36,169 bases of DNA from an uncultured Verrucomicrobiota bacterium (GCA_903821635.1 CAIJLV010000133.1:1-36169); one strand, 5' to 3'. Counted from the first letter of the stretch, positions 1-8,672 are shown. Notes: generated from the sequence alone by a model not told the origin. Made by a program: numbers and translations.

Positions 1-794
1 AGCGTGAAATGGTGGGGACACCCTTCGCCGGAAATCGGCACCCCACGCGACTTCGCCTCCCGCAACAATCGCACGCTCCCCGCGCTGCTCAGATGTTGGC
101 AATGGATCGGCGTGCCGGTCTGCTCCGCGAGCAGGATATTCCGCGCTACGATCATCTCTTCTCCGGCGGCCGGCCAACCGCGCAGGCCCAACATCATGTA
201 ATAGTGGCCCTCATGCATGACGCCGTCGGTCACCAACCCGTAATCCTGACAATGATCCATCACCGGCAGGCTGAACATTCGGGCGTATTCACACACCCGG
301 CGCATCAGTTCGTTGTTCTGGATGCATTTACCATCGTCCGTCAGCGCCACCACCCCGGCCTTCGCCAGCGAACCAATCGGGGCCAGCTCTTCGCCGGCGA
401 TCCCTTTGGTAAGCGCCCCGGTCACCTCGACCCGGACGCAGGCCTGCTTCGCCTTCTCTTGGATCAGCGCCACCGTGCCGGCGTTGTCGATCGCCGGCGC
501 CGTATTGGGCATACAAACCACGGTGGTGAAGCCGCCGCGCGCGGCGCAATTCGCCCCGGTCAGGATGTCTTCCTTCTTGGTTTGGCCCGGCTCCCGGAAA
601 TGGACATGTAGGTCGATCAAGCCGGGACAAACCACCTTGCCCGTCACGTCAATTCGCTCCGCCTCCGGAAACGCCGCCCCCGCCCCCAAGCCCAAGGCCG
701 CGACCTTACCGTCTTGCACGACCACGTCGGCCACGGCATCGAAGCCCGAAGCCGGATCAATCACCCGTCCGCCCGTCAAAACCAGCGCGTTCAT
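1..794 (-). CDS. pyrC: Dihydroorotase, class I (partial, C-terminus beyond left edge)
   Basis: The gene begins at the ATG complementary to 792-794 and reads off the left edge, giving about 264 residues of a protein normally near 430. The enzyme closes N-carbamoyl-aspartate to dihydroorotate, the third step of UMP synthesis, in the cytoplasm. The amidohydrolase metal site is visible as DLHVHFREPG (H63 and H65), followed by GGFTTVVCMPNT, LTDDGK around D153 and MDHCQD with H181. The visible end reaches GEGCPHHFT, the conserved CPHH strand. The Asp in LTDDGK, rather than a carboxylated Lys, resembles the Aquifex-type class I enzymes. The gene is divergent from rpe with about 170 bp between. Half of carB, from the same pathway, lies at 24056-25561 but is not linked. 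The family call is secure; catalytic competence of the missing C-terminal part cannot be judged. Confidence 0.95.
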   Translation of the reverse strand, partial: MNALVLTGGRVIDPASGFDAVADVVVQDGKVAALGLGAGAAFPEAERIDVTGKVVCPGLIDLHVHFREPGQTKKEDILTGANCAARGGFTTVVCMPNTAPAIDNAGTVALIQEKAKQACVRVEVTGALTKGIAGEELAPIGSLAKAGVVALTDDGKCIQNNELMRRVCEYARMFSLPVMDHCQDYGLVTDGVMHEGHYYMMLGLRGWPAAGEEMIVARNILLAEQTGTPIHCQHLSSAGSVRLLREAKSRGVPISGEGCPHHFT

Positions 795-962
795 ATGTTG
801 GCGACGCTAGGGACACGCCCCGGCTCTGCGCAAGCCGGGAGGGCTAGGGCGGGCTAGGCCAACCCCGCGACCGTTTTTAGGCGGCGCCCCCGGTTCCGGT
901 TCCGGAGTCCCGGCACCGCCCGTTGACCGCTGGTGGCGGCTTCCCTCACCCTCCGTCCACTA

Positions 963-1634
963 ATGGTCATCGCCCCCTCACTGCTCGCCGCTGATTTTGG
1001 CCGCTTCGCCCACGAGGCGATTCGGGCCGAGCGTTCCGGAGCCGAGTGGCTGCATCTGGACATCATGGATGGCCAGTTCGTGCCCAATATTTCCTTCGGC
1101 CCGGAAGTCGTCCGCGCCGTCCGCCCCCACTTCAAACGCTTCCTCGACGTCCACCTGATGTGCGGCAAGCCGGAGATTCTCTTCGACGGGTTTGTGAAAG
1201 CTGGGGCCGACGGCCTGACCGTCCACGTGGAACTTGGGGCCCAAGTCACGCCCCTGCTCTGGAAAATTCGTTCACTCGGCAAAAAAGTCGGACTCGCCCT
1301 GAATCCACCCACCCGCGTGAACGAAATTCGGCCGTATCTCGAACAGGTCGACCTCATCCTCGTGATGACCGTGAATCCCGGCTTTGGCGGCCAACCTTTC
1401 ATTGAGGAATGCGTGCCCAAAATTCAGCAGGTCGCCGCGTGGCGAAAGGAGCTCGGGCTGAACTTCCGCATCGAGGTAGACGGCGGCATCAACCTCCAAA
1501 CTGCTTGCGAATGCGCCCGCGCCGGCGCGGACACCTTCGTTTCCGGCACCGCCCTGTTCCGCCAGCACAGCCTCACTCAGGCGGTGACCAAGATGCGCCG
1601 GCTGACGACGGAGGCAGCGAGGGAGTTGGTGTAG
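963..1634 (+). CDS. rpe: Ribulose-phosphate 3-epimerase
   Basis: This cytoplasmic TIM-barrel enzyme interconverts ribulose 5-phosphate and xylulose 5-phosphate in the pentose phosphate pathway. The predicted 223 residues match the usual family length. Signature segments are IAPSLLAADF (S6), HLDIMDG (H31, D33), FVPN, DVHLM (H64), NPGFGGQ and VDGG with D173, so the metal and acid-base residues are all present. The frame stays open upstream to a GTG near 933, but the ATG at 963 puts the first beta-strand directly at the N-terminus, as in homologues, and is preferred. There is no good Shine-Dalgarno sequence. The gene is divergent from pyrC and is followed 21 bp later by a small hypothetical gene. 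A xylulokinase that makes the same product, xylulose 5-phosphate, lies at 14578-16110. Confidence 0.96.
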   Translation: MVIAPSLLAADFGRFAHEAIRAERSGAEWLHLDIMDGQFVPNISFGPEVVRAVRPHFKRFLDVHLMCGKPEILFDGFVKAGADGLTVHVELGAQVTPLLWKIRSLGKKVGLALNPPTRVNEIRPYLEQVDLILVMTVNPGFGGQPFIEECVPKIQQVAAWRKELGLNFRIEVDGGINLQTACECARAGADTFVSGTALFRQHSLTQAVTKMRRLTTEAARELV

Positions 1635-1655
1635 CTCGATTCGTGGGCAGCAGAA

Positions 1656-2075
1656 ATGAGCAGGCAAAACAAACTGCGAATCCTCCTAACGGCGGTGACG
1701 TTGCTGGGACTCATCGGAGTTTCGGCTCGGTTGGTTTGGCCCCGGATTGAAGTTTGGGCCGCGAGCTACCACCAAAAAAAGGTCACCCGCGCTCTCCAAA
1801 CGTGGGCCGACGCATATTCCATCGATACCAATAAGGCATCAGCCATCGAAGCGGCGGAAATGATGGCTTACATTGAGCGTTTCTATGTGCCCGGGGTGGG
1901 CTATCGCGGCACACCCGAAAGCGAAAGTGAGCTGGCAGCCCAACGCGAAGCCAGTATCAGGGGGATCGCGGAAGCGTTGCGTAGCTACACGAAATTGGAG
2001 CACGGCACCCACGTGGAACTTTGGCATGAATGGGCCCATTCAGAGCAGGGACTGACGAACGGCATCCCCAAATGA
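1656..2075 (+). CDS. Hypothetical membrane-anchored protein
   Basis: This is a 139-residue protein that I do not recognise. Residues about 7-29 form one hydrophobic segment (ILLTAVTLLGLIGVSARLVW) preceded by Arg and Lys, which fits an N-terminal anchor with the rest outside the cytoplasm. The remainder is hydrophilic and predicted mostly helical, with no catalytic motif I can name. It starts 21 bp after rpe and ends 25 bp before the DMT permease, so the three plus-strand genes may be co-transcribed. Codon use and GC content resemble the neighbours, which supports a real gene. The start at 1656 is the first ATG in frame. Function is unknown. Confidence 0.7.
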   Translation: MSRQNKLRILLTAVTLLGLIGVSARLVWPRIEVWAASYHQKKVTRALQTWADAYSIDTNKASAIEAAEMMAYIERFYVPGVGYRGTPESESELAAQREASIRGIAEALRSYTKLEHGTHVELWHEWAHSEQGLTNGIPK

Positions 2076-2100
2076 ATCCCTTAGCGCCGGCGCCATTTTC

Positions 2101-3003
2101 ATGATTCCCGCCACGCTGGCCATGCTGCTGTTCGCGTTCTCGTCCGTCGCGGCGAAGCGCTCGGTCAACCTACTGGGTTCGTCCACCGCCAGCCTCCTCC
2201 GCATCGTGCTCGCAGCGGGCCTCCTCGCCGTTTACGCGCACGGCTGGGGCGCCGGTCTGCGCGGACCTTCACTGGGCTGGTTCGTCGTCAGCGGCTTCAT
2301 CGGCTTCGGCATCTGCGATACAGCCATTTTCCTCGCCTTACCGCGACTCGGGGCCCAGCTCACCAGCCTGCTGGTGCATTGCCTCGGCGCCCCCATCGCC
2401 GCGCTCACGGAATGGCTCTGGCTCGACACCCAACTTGGTGCCGCCGAACTTACTGCGGGCACCTTGATTTTGACCGGCGTCGCCATGGCTTTGTTCCCCG
2501 GCCGGAAATCCGCGACAACGGCTAAACCTTCGCCCGGCAGTTTGGCCTTACTTCTGGGCGTGATCGCCGCGGCCGGCCAAGCGGGGGGCGCTGTGCTGAG
2601 TCGGCACGGACAGTTGCTGGCGCACGCAGCCGGCCAATCCATCGACGGATTGTCGGTGGCCTACCAGCGCATTCTGGCCGGCGTGGCCTTTACCTTCCTG
2701 TGGTGGCTCTGGCAGCGCGGTTCCGGCATGGCCAAGCCGCCCGACGGGACCGCACCCAATTTTCGCCGTGCTTGGCCCTGGGTCATCCTGAACGCCCTTT
2801 CCGGGCCGTCGCTCGGGGTCGCGTGTTATCAGTGGGCGCTGCTGGAACGCCCCACGGGCATCGTCGTGGCCATTGCCGCGCTCACCCCGCTGGCCGTGGT
2901 GCCGCTCGCTTGGTGGCTCGACGGAGAACGCCCCACGGTTCGTTCCCTGTCTGGTGGTGTGCTCGCCGTGCTCGGAGCCGTCGGCTTGGGCTTAAGTCGG
3001 TAG
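2101..3003 (+). CDS. DMT-superfamily (EamA-type) transporter
   Basis: The 300-residue protein is almost entirely hydrophobic and contains about ten transmembrane helices in two homologous halves (roughly residues 1-135 and 150-300), the standard EamA arrangement. An early AAKRSVN segment and the ending GLGLSR after a last helix are typical. Members export or take up amino acids, metabolites or nucleotide sugars across the inner membrane; substrate cannot be predicted here. The gene follows the small hypothetical gene by 25 bp and converges on the PQQ-propeller gene at 3165. No extra domain is fused. The start at 2101 places the first helix at residue 2, as in relatives. Confidence 0.88.
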   Translation: MIPATLAMLLFAFSSVAAKRSVNLLGSSTASLLRIVLAAGLLAVYAHGWGAGLRGPSLGWFVVSGFIGFGICDTAIFLALPRLGAQLTSLLVHCLGAPIAALTEWLWLDTQLGAAELTAGTLILTGVAMALFPGRKSATTAKPSPGSLALLLGVIAAAGQAGGAVLSRHGQLLAHAAGQSIDGLSVAYQRILAGVAFTFLWWLWQRGSGMAKPPDGTAPNFRRAWPWVILNALSGPSLGVACYQWALLERPTGIVVAIAALTPLAVVPLAWWLDGERPTVRSLSGGVLAVLGAVGLGLSR

Positions 3004-3098
3004 GCGAACTCCGCTCCCATTGGGGCCCGCCGTGCCCGCCGGTGCGGTCCGCAACTGGACGTCATCGTTCACCCTCGCGGCGAAAGGTTTCCAGCCAA

Positions 3099-3126
3099 AC
3101 AAAAAGGGCGGCCAGTCGGCCGCCCC
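3099..3126 (-). terminator. Intrinsic terminator of the PQQ-propeller gene
   Basis: A perfect 8-bp stem (GGGCGGCC at 3106-3113, loop AGTC, GGCCGCCC at 3118-3125) is followed, on the minus strand, by TTTTTG. It lies about 40 bp after the stop of the minus-strand gene at 3165. Confidence 0.85.
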
Positions 3127-3164
3127 CAATTCGGCGACTCGAACGCCACCGCTCCATTCCTGCG

Positions 3165-4454
3165 TTACTTCGCCGAAGCGGATTTCAGCCCCAGATCTAG
3201 GCTGACCGCTTCTTTGGTGCTGCGGGCATAAACGCGCCCACCGGCAACCACCGGCGTCGTCCAGCACTTGCCGGACAGCACTTGGGCCCGGGCCACTTCT
3301 TCATATTTGTCCGGGGTCGCCTTGATCAGGACGAGTTGGCCGGCATCGCCCAGCGCGAGCACATGCCCGTCCACCAGCACGACGTGGCCAGGGCCAAAAC
3401 CAGACTTCTCCCACTTCACTTTACCCGTCGCGACTTCGACGCACTTCACGGGGCCGCTGCCGTATTCCTTAAATTGAAACATGCCGTAAAGGTGCCCGTT
3501 GTGGAGCACCGGCGTGGACCAGTGATTCGCCAGCGGCTTGTCGCCCGCGAGTCGGTAAATTTCCGTGGCCGTGAATTTGCCGTCCGCCCGGACCAGCTTC
3601 ACCGCTCCGGCCCCGACCCCGTAGCCGGCCGAACAATAAACGATGTCCCCGGCGACCACCGGCGAAGCCGCGGTAGAAATGCGGAACGGAAACGCGTAAC
3701 GCCACAGCTCCCGACCGCTGCTGGGCTCGACCGCCAGCAGGCCGGATTTCACAAAAAAGATGACCTGCCGCTGACCGTGAATCGTCGCGGCCGTCGGCGT
3801 CGCGTGGGTCATGGTCTCGTCGAACGCCTTCCACGCGACCCGCCCGTCGGTCTTGTTAAAGGCGAGTAACGACTCTCCGGCTCCGCCCCCCGCCACCAAC
3901 ACCAAGTCGCCTTCCACGAGGGGTGAAGCCGCGTTCTGCCACTGGATGTTTCGGCCGGCAAACTCCTTGAGCAGATCGTGCCGCCAGAGCTCTTCACCCG
4001 ACTGAGCCGCGAGGCAAACCAACGCCAGCTTCCCGGTCGTCACATAGACCCGACCGCCGTCCACCGTCGGGCTGGAGCGCGGACCGTCACCGCCCTTGTT
4101 GTCGCCCGTGCCTGCGTCCCCACCGCCGTCAAACTTGGCCGCGCCCAACGCCTTCAACCACACTTCCTTGCCGGTATCGGCGTGGCGCGCGACGACGACT
4201 TCTTGGCTCACGCCCTCCACGTCCCGCTGTTCAATGGTGAAGGCCTGACCGCCGCTCACGGCAAACGAGCTGAACCCGCGTTCACTCGGCACCCGCCAGA
4301 TGGCTTTCGGACCACTGTCCGGCCACCGCTTCGAGATTTTCTCCGGCGACGAACCATCGCCAAGGGGGCCACGGATAAAGGGCCAGTCACTCGCCAGGGC
4401 GGCGGAGGCAAAGGCTACGGTCAGCGTGAGCGAAGCAAAGATGCGGGGATTCAT
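3165..4454 (-). CDS. Secreted PQQ-like beta-propeller protein
   Basis: The predicted 429-residue protein starts with a signal peptide (MNPRIFASLTLTVAFASAALA) and is otherwise a PQQ-like/BamB-like beta-propeller. The first blade carries WPFIRGPLGDG, a form of the WPxFRGPxxDG opening common in planctomycete and verrucomicrobial proteins, and repeats such as DTGKEVWLKAL, QSGEELWRHDL and SSGRELWRYAF are the propeller W-motifs. It is probably periplasmic or outer-membrane associated. No PQQ dehydrogenase catalytic residues can be assigned, so an enzymatic role should not be assumed. The frame is open for 55 more codons upstream, but the start at 4454 gives the clean signal peptide. The gene is divergent from the GYF-domain gene and ends in a strong terminator. 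A second propeller gene lies at 7076. Confidence 0.85.
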   Translation of the reverse strand: MNPRIFASLTLTVAFASAALASDWPFIRGPLGDGSSPEKISKRWPDSGPKAIWRVPSERGFSSFAVSGGQAFTIEQRDVEGVSQEVVVARHADTGKEVWLKALGAAKFDGGGDAGTGDNKGGDGPRSSPTVDGGRVYVTTGKLALVCLAAQSGEELWRHDLLKEFAGRNIQWQNAASPLVEGDLVLVAGGGAGESLLAFNKTDGRVAWKAFDETMTHATPTAATIHGQRQVIFFVKSGLLAVEPSSGRELWRYAFPFRISTAASPVVAGDIVYCSAGYGVGAGAVKLVRADGKFTATEIYRLAGDKPLANHWSTPVLHNGHLYGMFQFKEYGSGPVKCVEVATGKVKWEKSGFGPGHVVLVDGHVLALGDAGQLVLIKATPDKYEEVARAQVLSGKCWTTPVVAGGRVYARSTKEAVSLDLGLKSASAK

Positions 4455-4681
4455 GACGCCGGCGAACGTCGACGAAACCATTTTCCGGTCAACCGGTTTC
4501 TGGGTCGCACGCCGGGCAAACCGGCCCAATTTCCAGGGCCCAAGCGTCCTAGCAGCCCGGCAGCCCCGAGGCTCGCGCCCCGCCCCCACGGGTGGCTGTC
4601 TCCATGAATGGCTGGCCAAGCCGCGCCGGTTTCGTTTTGCATCCCTCCACCCGCTGGATTTGACGCCATTTACTTGTGTCC

Positions 4682-5578
4682 ATGATTCCCTCCGAACTCC
4701 TGATCTTGCAGAACGAGCAACAGGTCGGCCCGTTCCCCGCCGCCGCCGTTCAAGAAATGCTCAAGGCGGGCTCCCTCTCGCCTCAAGATTTGGCTTGGGG
4801 CGAGGGGCTGGCCGAATGGGTTACCCTCGAATCACTGTTCCCGCTCCCCGTCACCGCGCCCGCACCGACGGTCGGACTTCCGCTCTCCAGTGACGGTCCC
4901 CGCTCCTTCGGCAGCTTCGTGGCGGATGCCTTCAGCTACCCCTTCCGCGGTGACGGCCTGATCATCCTGAGCACGGGCACGCTGTTCTTCTCCGTGATCG
5001 AGTGGGTGCCCAAGATCGGACTGCTGGGCTCGGCGTTTTCGATCTGCGCCTGGGGCTACTTGCTGTTGATGCTCCAGTCGGTGATCCACGGCACCGCCCA
5101 GGGCGAGGAAACTCTGCCGCGGTGGCCGGCGTTCAACGGCAAGGGCGAACTGGTCGAGAAATGGTTCCAGTGGCTGATCGTCGTGGGGTTCTGCTTCGGC
5201 CCGGGAATTCTAGCCGAAATCTGGCTGCCCCGCACTGCCGACGACGAAACGCCGCTGCTCGCGTGGGGCCTCTACTTCGGGGGCGCCGGCTATTTCCCAA
5301 TGGCCATGCTGGGCGTGGCCATGTTCGACAGTTTGGCCGCGCTCAACCCGCTGCTGATCGTTCGCGCCATCTGGGCCACGCCGAGCCACTACCTGCTCAC
5401 CTTGATGGTTTTCGCCGGTCTGGCGGCGGTTAAATTCTTTACCGGTCAACTGAGCGACACCATTCCCTACGCAGGCGCTCTGATCGACCAGTTTGACGCC
5501 CTTTGGTCCGCCGTCTTTCTCGCCCGCGTGCTCGGCGGGCTCTACTACGTGAATCGCCACCGCTTGGGCTGGTTTTGA
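4682..5578 (+). CDS. GYF_2-domain (DUF4339) multi-pass membrane protein
   Basis: The 298-residue protein has two parts. Residues about 5-52 match the bacterial GYF_2 fold: EQQVGPFPAAAVQEMLKAG followed by DLAWGEGLAEWVTLESL, the W-x-xL ending of that domain. Residues about 90-295 hold roughly six hydrophobic helices with little charge between them. GYF_2 domains occur N-terminally on many membrane proteins of the PVC group and are thought to bind proline-rich peptides; partner and function are unknown here. An in-frame GTG lies two codons upstream at 4676; ATG 4682 is preferred. The gene converges on the RbsD-like gene, with only 16 bp between stops. Confidence 0.8.
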   Translation: MIPSELLILQNEQQVGPFPAAAVQEMLKAGSLSPQDLAWGEGLAEWVTLESLFPLPVTAPAPTVGLPLSSDGPRSFGSFVADAFSYPFRGDGLIILSTGTLFFSVIEWVPKIGLLGSAFSICAWGYLLLMLQSVIHGTAQGEETLPRWPAFNGKGELVEKWFQWLIVVGFCFGPGILAEIWLPRTADDETPLLAWGLYFGGAGYFPMAMLGVAMFDSLAALNPLLIVRAIWATPSHYLLTLMVFAGLAAVKFFTGQLSDTIPYAGALIDQFDALWSAVFLARVLGGLYYVNRHRLGWF

Positions 5579-5594
5579 GACCACCCCTGAGCCG

Positions 5595-5984
5595 TCAAGC
5601 CGACTCCAACACCACGTTGGTGTAGAGCCGCTGTTCGCCGGTGCGGATCAAGCCGATCGCCTTTGGCACGCGCGCTTTCAAGGCAAGGTGCGGTTCGTAG
5701 TGCAGCGGGGCACCGCGGAAGGCGCGGGTAAATTCTGCCTGCACCGCCGGTGGGTTGTGCTGTTGGAATTCTTCAGCCATCCAGGCGGCGCCGCATTTCC
5801 AATTCACCAGCACCGCGTCCAACACCTGCGGCACCGTGGGCACGCCATATACCAGCGCGAGGTCCACGGTTTCGAGGCTCGGCCACCAGGGAAACATGGA
5901 GTCGGCGATCACCAGTGTGTTGGTGTGGCGAAGCCGCGCGAGCAACGCGAGCAATTGCGGGTGGAGAATGCCAGACTGAAGCAT
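5595..5984 (-). CDS. RbsD/FucU-family sugar mutarotase
   Basis: The 129-residue protein aligns along its length with D-ribose pyranase RbsD and L-fucose mutarotase FucU, which speed exchange between cyclic forms of a sugar so that it can be used by kinases or isomerases. Visible motifs are the N-terminal LLALLARLRHTNTLVIAD with the catalytic-position His at 20 and D28, VYGVPTVPQVLD, and the C-terminal AIGLIRTGEQRLYTNVVLE, whose RTGE and Y121/N123 belong to the active site. The frame is open 23 codons further upstream, but the ATG at 5984 matches the family start. No ribose or fucose transport, kinase or isomerase gene is adjacent. The exact sugar cannot be decided, so no symbol is given. Confidence 0.88.
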   Translation of the reverse strand: MLQSGILHPQLLALLARLRHTNTLVIADSMFPWWPSLETVDLALVYGVPTVPQVLDAVLVNWKCGAAWMAEEFQQHNPPAVQAEFTRAFRGAPLHYEPHLALKARVPKAIGLIRTGEQRLYTNVVLESA

Positions 5985-6133
5985 GAGCCCAACGAAGCGG
6001 TCCGGCCGCCAACCCGTCAAGCGCGGGCCACCCACGCCCACGGGTTTAGGCACGCCCAGTCCGGGAACCGGTCAACCGCGGTGAACAAGCTGGTCGGCTA
6101 GGAAGTGGCCCGCCCGCAGCGCGCCTTCCTGAA

Positions 6134-6295
6134 ATGACAGACACGGGCGCTTGGCCCGGATGCATGGATACCCAACGCGGAGCCGGAGTGAGCGCCGCGA
6201 AACCGCTTTCGGAGGTCAAAGCCTTCGCTCCCAGCCAAGCGTCCGGCTTGCGCCTCGGCTCAAGTTTGCGTCCGGGCGTCAGTGGCGGTGAGTGA
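6134..6295 (+). other. Low-support small open frame in the rbsD upstream gap
   Basis: The 294-bp gap 5985-6278 contains an open frame of 53 codons starting at 6134 whose product (MTDTGAWPGCMDTQRGAGV at its N-terminus) looks like no protein family I know. The opposite strand is also open here. This two-strand openness and odd composition suggest intergenic repeat-type sequence rather than a gene. Its 3' end overlaps the last codons of the methyltransferase gene. I list it so the gap is accounted for, not as a predicted protein. Confidence 0.2.
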
Positions 6296-6968
6296 CTCGC
6301 AGGTAACAATTCGAATTCCGGAGAAACTCGAAGTCAGTGGGCACGACCTCGAAGTGGAGGTGGGCTAACGAGGCGTCTCCCACCAACTGGGCTAGGTAGT
6401 CCGAGCGCCGGGCCTCGAATGATACGAGTGGATAGAGCCTCGCTTCGCCCCGGGTCACGCGCATGAGTTCGAGCACCGCCCGCCGATGAAACTCGTAGTT
6501 CAACTGCTCCTCGTAGGCGAACAGCAGGTAAGAAACGAGCGTCAGGTCAAAGGCCCTATCGGCAAACGGCAATTCGGGTAACCGGCCAGCGACGTAACGT
6601 GATGGATGCGCGGGGAAGTCGCTCAAAAAAACCTCGAGGGCAGCCTCTCGAAACGCCCGCATCCTGGCCGGCGTCTGATAAAAGTCCCAACGATACGTCG
6701 GTCGGTCGCGAATGCCATGCACCACCCAGTCGAGGTCCACTTCGCAACGCGGCCGGATTACGTCCGGCGTCAGTTCATAAATCGGATCGCACGCGGTGAC
6801 GTTCAGCCCCACCGCGTGGGCCTCGGCACAAAATGAACTGACCCCGGACGCGACATCGAGCACCGCCCGGCCGCGCCACGCCGCCAACTCGAGGGCAAAG
6901 TAACGCCGGTATTCCTCCAGCGTCCGGCCCAGCAGCACCACCCGATCCAGCACCAGTCCCTGCTTCAT
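6279..6968 (-). CDS. SAM-dependent methyltransferase, class I
   Basis: The 229-residue cytoplasmic protein has a class I methyltransferase core. Motif I is VLDVASGVSSF at residues 36-46, the acidic end of beta2 is seen in TACDPIYELT, and the region YVAGRLPELPFADRAFDLTLVSY contains the post-I and motif II strands, with FADRAFDL being the usual PF-x-D-x-x-FD signature. The segment VFLSDFPAHPSRYVAG is shared with a group of uncharacterised bacterial methyltransferases. Acceptor substrate is unknown. The ATG at 6968 is well placed. The gene reads away from the PQQ-propeller gene at 7076 and toward rbsD, with a 294-bp gap after its stop. Confidence 0.85.
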   Translation of the reverse strand: MKQGLVLDRVVLLGRTLEEYRRYFALELAAWRGRAVLDVASGVSSFCAEAHAVGLNVTACDPIYELTPDVIRPRCEVDLDWVVHGIRDRPTYRWDFYQTPARMRAFREAALEVFLSDFPAHPSRYVAGRLPELPFADRAFDLTLVSYLLFAYEEQLNYEFHRRAVLELMRVTRGEARLYPLVSFEARRSDYLAQLVGDASLAHLHFEVVPTDFEFLRNSNCYLRVTHRH

Positions 6969-7075
6969 GTCGGCGGCACAGTGGCGACGCCAAGCAAACT
7001 CGACCAGCCTTGGCGAAACACCCGTCGGCTCACCCCACCTTTGACGAACGCACCCAAATCCTCATCGTCTGCCCC

Positions 7076-8644
7076 ATGTCCTCGGAGTCCGAAAACACCC
7101 TCCCCGAACCCGCCCGCCCCGCGGTTCGCTGGTGGCCCGCCGGCTTGATCCTCGGGCTATTCGTCCTCGCGGTGCTCAGCGTGCGACTCGACGATAACCG
7201 GCCCTTTCAGCAGCGAAATTTGGCCACGCTCACCATCGCCCTCAGCACCGCCGGGCTGCTGCTCTTGTGGTGGCTCCTGCTCTCCCGCACCCGCTGGCGA
7301 TTGCGTCTGGGTGGCTTCGCGGCCGTGCTCGCGCTCGCCGGTGGTTTCCAAGCGGGCTGGCACTTCACCGGCATGAGCGGCGATTTAGTGCCGATCTTTG
7401 AGCCGCGCTGGAATCAACGAGCCAACCCGACCGCCCCGCCTCCGACACCGGGCCCTGCGGGGCCCACCCCGGTCGCGGTTCGCCCCGATTTCCCCCAGTT
7501 TCTCGGCCCTGACCGCACTGGAATTCTACCTGCCGCCGGCTTGGCAACCCACTGGGCGACCACGCCACCAATCGTGGTGTGGCGGCGCCCCGTCGGCACC
7601 GGTTGGAGCGGCTTCGCGATTGTCGGCCAGCGGGCGCTCACTCAGGAGCAAGTGGGGGAACAGGAACTCGTCACCTGCTACGCGTTGAGCTCCGGCGAAC
7701 TGCTCTGGCGGCATGCTTATCCGGCCCGTTACGTCAGTCCGATCGCCGGCGACGGTCCTCGGGCGACGCCCACAGTGGTCAGCAACCGGGTGTTCACCCT
7801 CGGCTCACTGGGCCAATTGCACTGCGTGGAATTGGCGACGGGCAAACCGCTTTGGTCTCGTTCCCTCACCAACGACGCCGGCAGCACCGTGCCGGAATGG
7901 GGGTTCAGCGGTTCTCCCTTGGTCACCGACGGCTTGGTTCTCGTTAGCGCCGGCGGCAAGGCGGGCAAGTCGTTGCTCGCCTATCGGGCGAACTCGGGCG
8001 AACTCGTCTGGGCCGGTGGCGACGATTCCGCGGGTTACGGTTCGCCACTGCTGCTGACCTTGGCCGGGCAAAGCCAAGTCGTGCTCTTCAACCGAAACAG
8101 CGTCGTGGGCCATGATCCGGCCACTGGCCGACAGCTCTGGCGGCAGCCGTGGGGCGTGGGCTATCCGCTGGTCGCCATGCCCATGCAGGTGGCACCCGCC
8201 CAGTTTTTGGTCAGTGCAGGTTATAATGCGGGGGCCGAACTGTTTGCAGTGCAACGCGAGACCGACGGCGCCTTCTCGGTCGCCTCGCAGTGGAAGTCGA
8301 AGCGGCTGAAGGCAAAGTTTGCGAATCCGTATGTGCGCGCCGGGTTCGCCTACGGTCTGGACGACGGGATTTTGGCCTGCCTCGACCTGAAGGACGGCAC
8401 CCAGCGCTGGAAGGAAGGCCGGCACGGGCATGGCCAAGGCCTGCTGGTCGGCGACGCCTTCCTGCTGCTCGCGGAAAACGGCGAATTGCTGCTCCTGCAA
8501 CCGACGCCCGAGGGCCCGAATGAACGGGGCCGGTTCCGCGTGTTCACCGACAAGACGTGGAATCCTCTCGCGCTCAGTGGCGACCTGTTGCTGGCGCGCA
8601 ATGACCGGGAAGCGGCGTTGGTCCGCTTGCCGCTGACACCTTGA
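7076..8644 (+). CDS. Membrane-anchored PQQ-like beta-propeller protein
   Basis: The 522-residue protein has three predicted transmembrane helices (about residues 20-38, 49-69 and 79-96), a Pro-rich linker at about 118-135 (PTAPPPTPGPAGPTP), and then a PQQ-like beta-propeller to the C-terminus. The propeller opens with DFPQFLGPDRTGI, the same type of opening as in the secreted protein at 3165-4454, and contains W-motifs such as SSGELLWRHAY, ATGKPLWSRSL and ATGRQLWRQPW. The likely topology places the propeller in the periplasm. It is a distant relative of the 3165 gene, not a recent duplicate. The frame is open to about 7010, but the ATG at 7076 avoids a featureless extension. It converges on the PVC cytochrome gene with 28 bp between stops. 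Ligand unknown. Confidence 0.85.
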   Translation: MSSESENTLPEPARPAVRWWPAGLILGLFVLAVLSVRLDDNRPFQQRNLATLTIALSTAGLLLLWWLLLSRTRWRLRLGGFAAVLALAGGFQAGWHFTGMSGDLVPIFEPRWNQRANPTAPPPTPGPAGPTPVAVRPDFPQFLGPDRTGILPAAGLATHWATTPPIVVWRRPVGTGWSGFAIVGQRALTQEQVGEQELVTCYALSSGELLWRHAYPARYVSPIAGDGPRATPTVVSNRVFTLGSLGQLHCVELATGKPLWSRSLTNDAGSTVPEWGFSGSPLVTDGLVLVSAGGKAGKSLLAYRANSGELVWAGGDDSAGYGSPLLLTLAGQSQVVLFNRNSVVGHDPATGRQLWRQPWGVGYPLVAMPMQVAPAQFLVSAGYNAGAELFAVQRETDGAFSVASQWKSKRLKAKFANPYVRAGFAYGLDDGILACLDLKDGTQRWKEGRHGHGQGLLVGDAFLLLAENGELLLLQPTPEGPNERGRFRVFTDKTWNPLALSGDLLLARNDREAALVRLPLTP

Positions 8645-8672
8645 GCCGGCCGCACTCTGCCCGCCCGCCGGA

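Noticed and set aside
3165..8644. Calling the PQQ-like propeller proteins BamB or alcohol dehydrogenases
   Set aside because: They have propeller repeats but neither BamB gene context nor identifiable quinoprotein dehydrogenase active-site residues.
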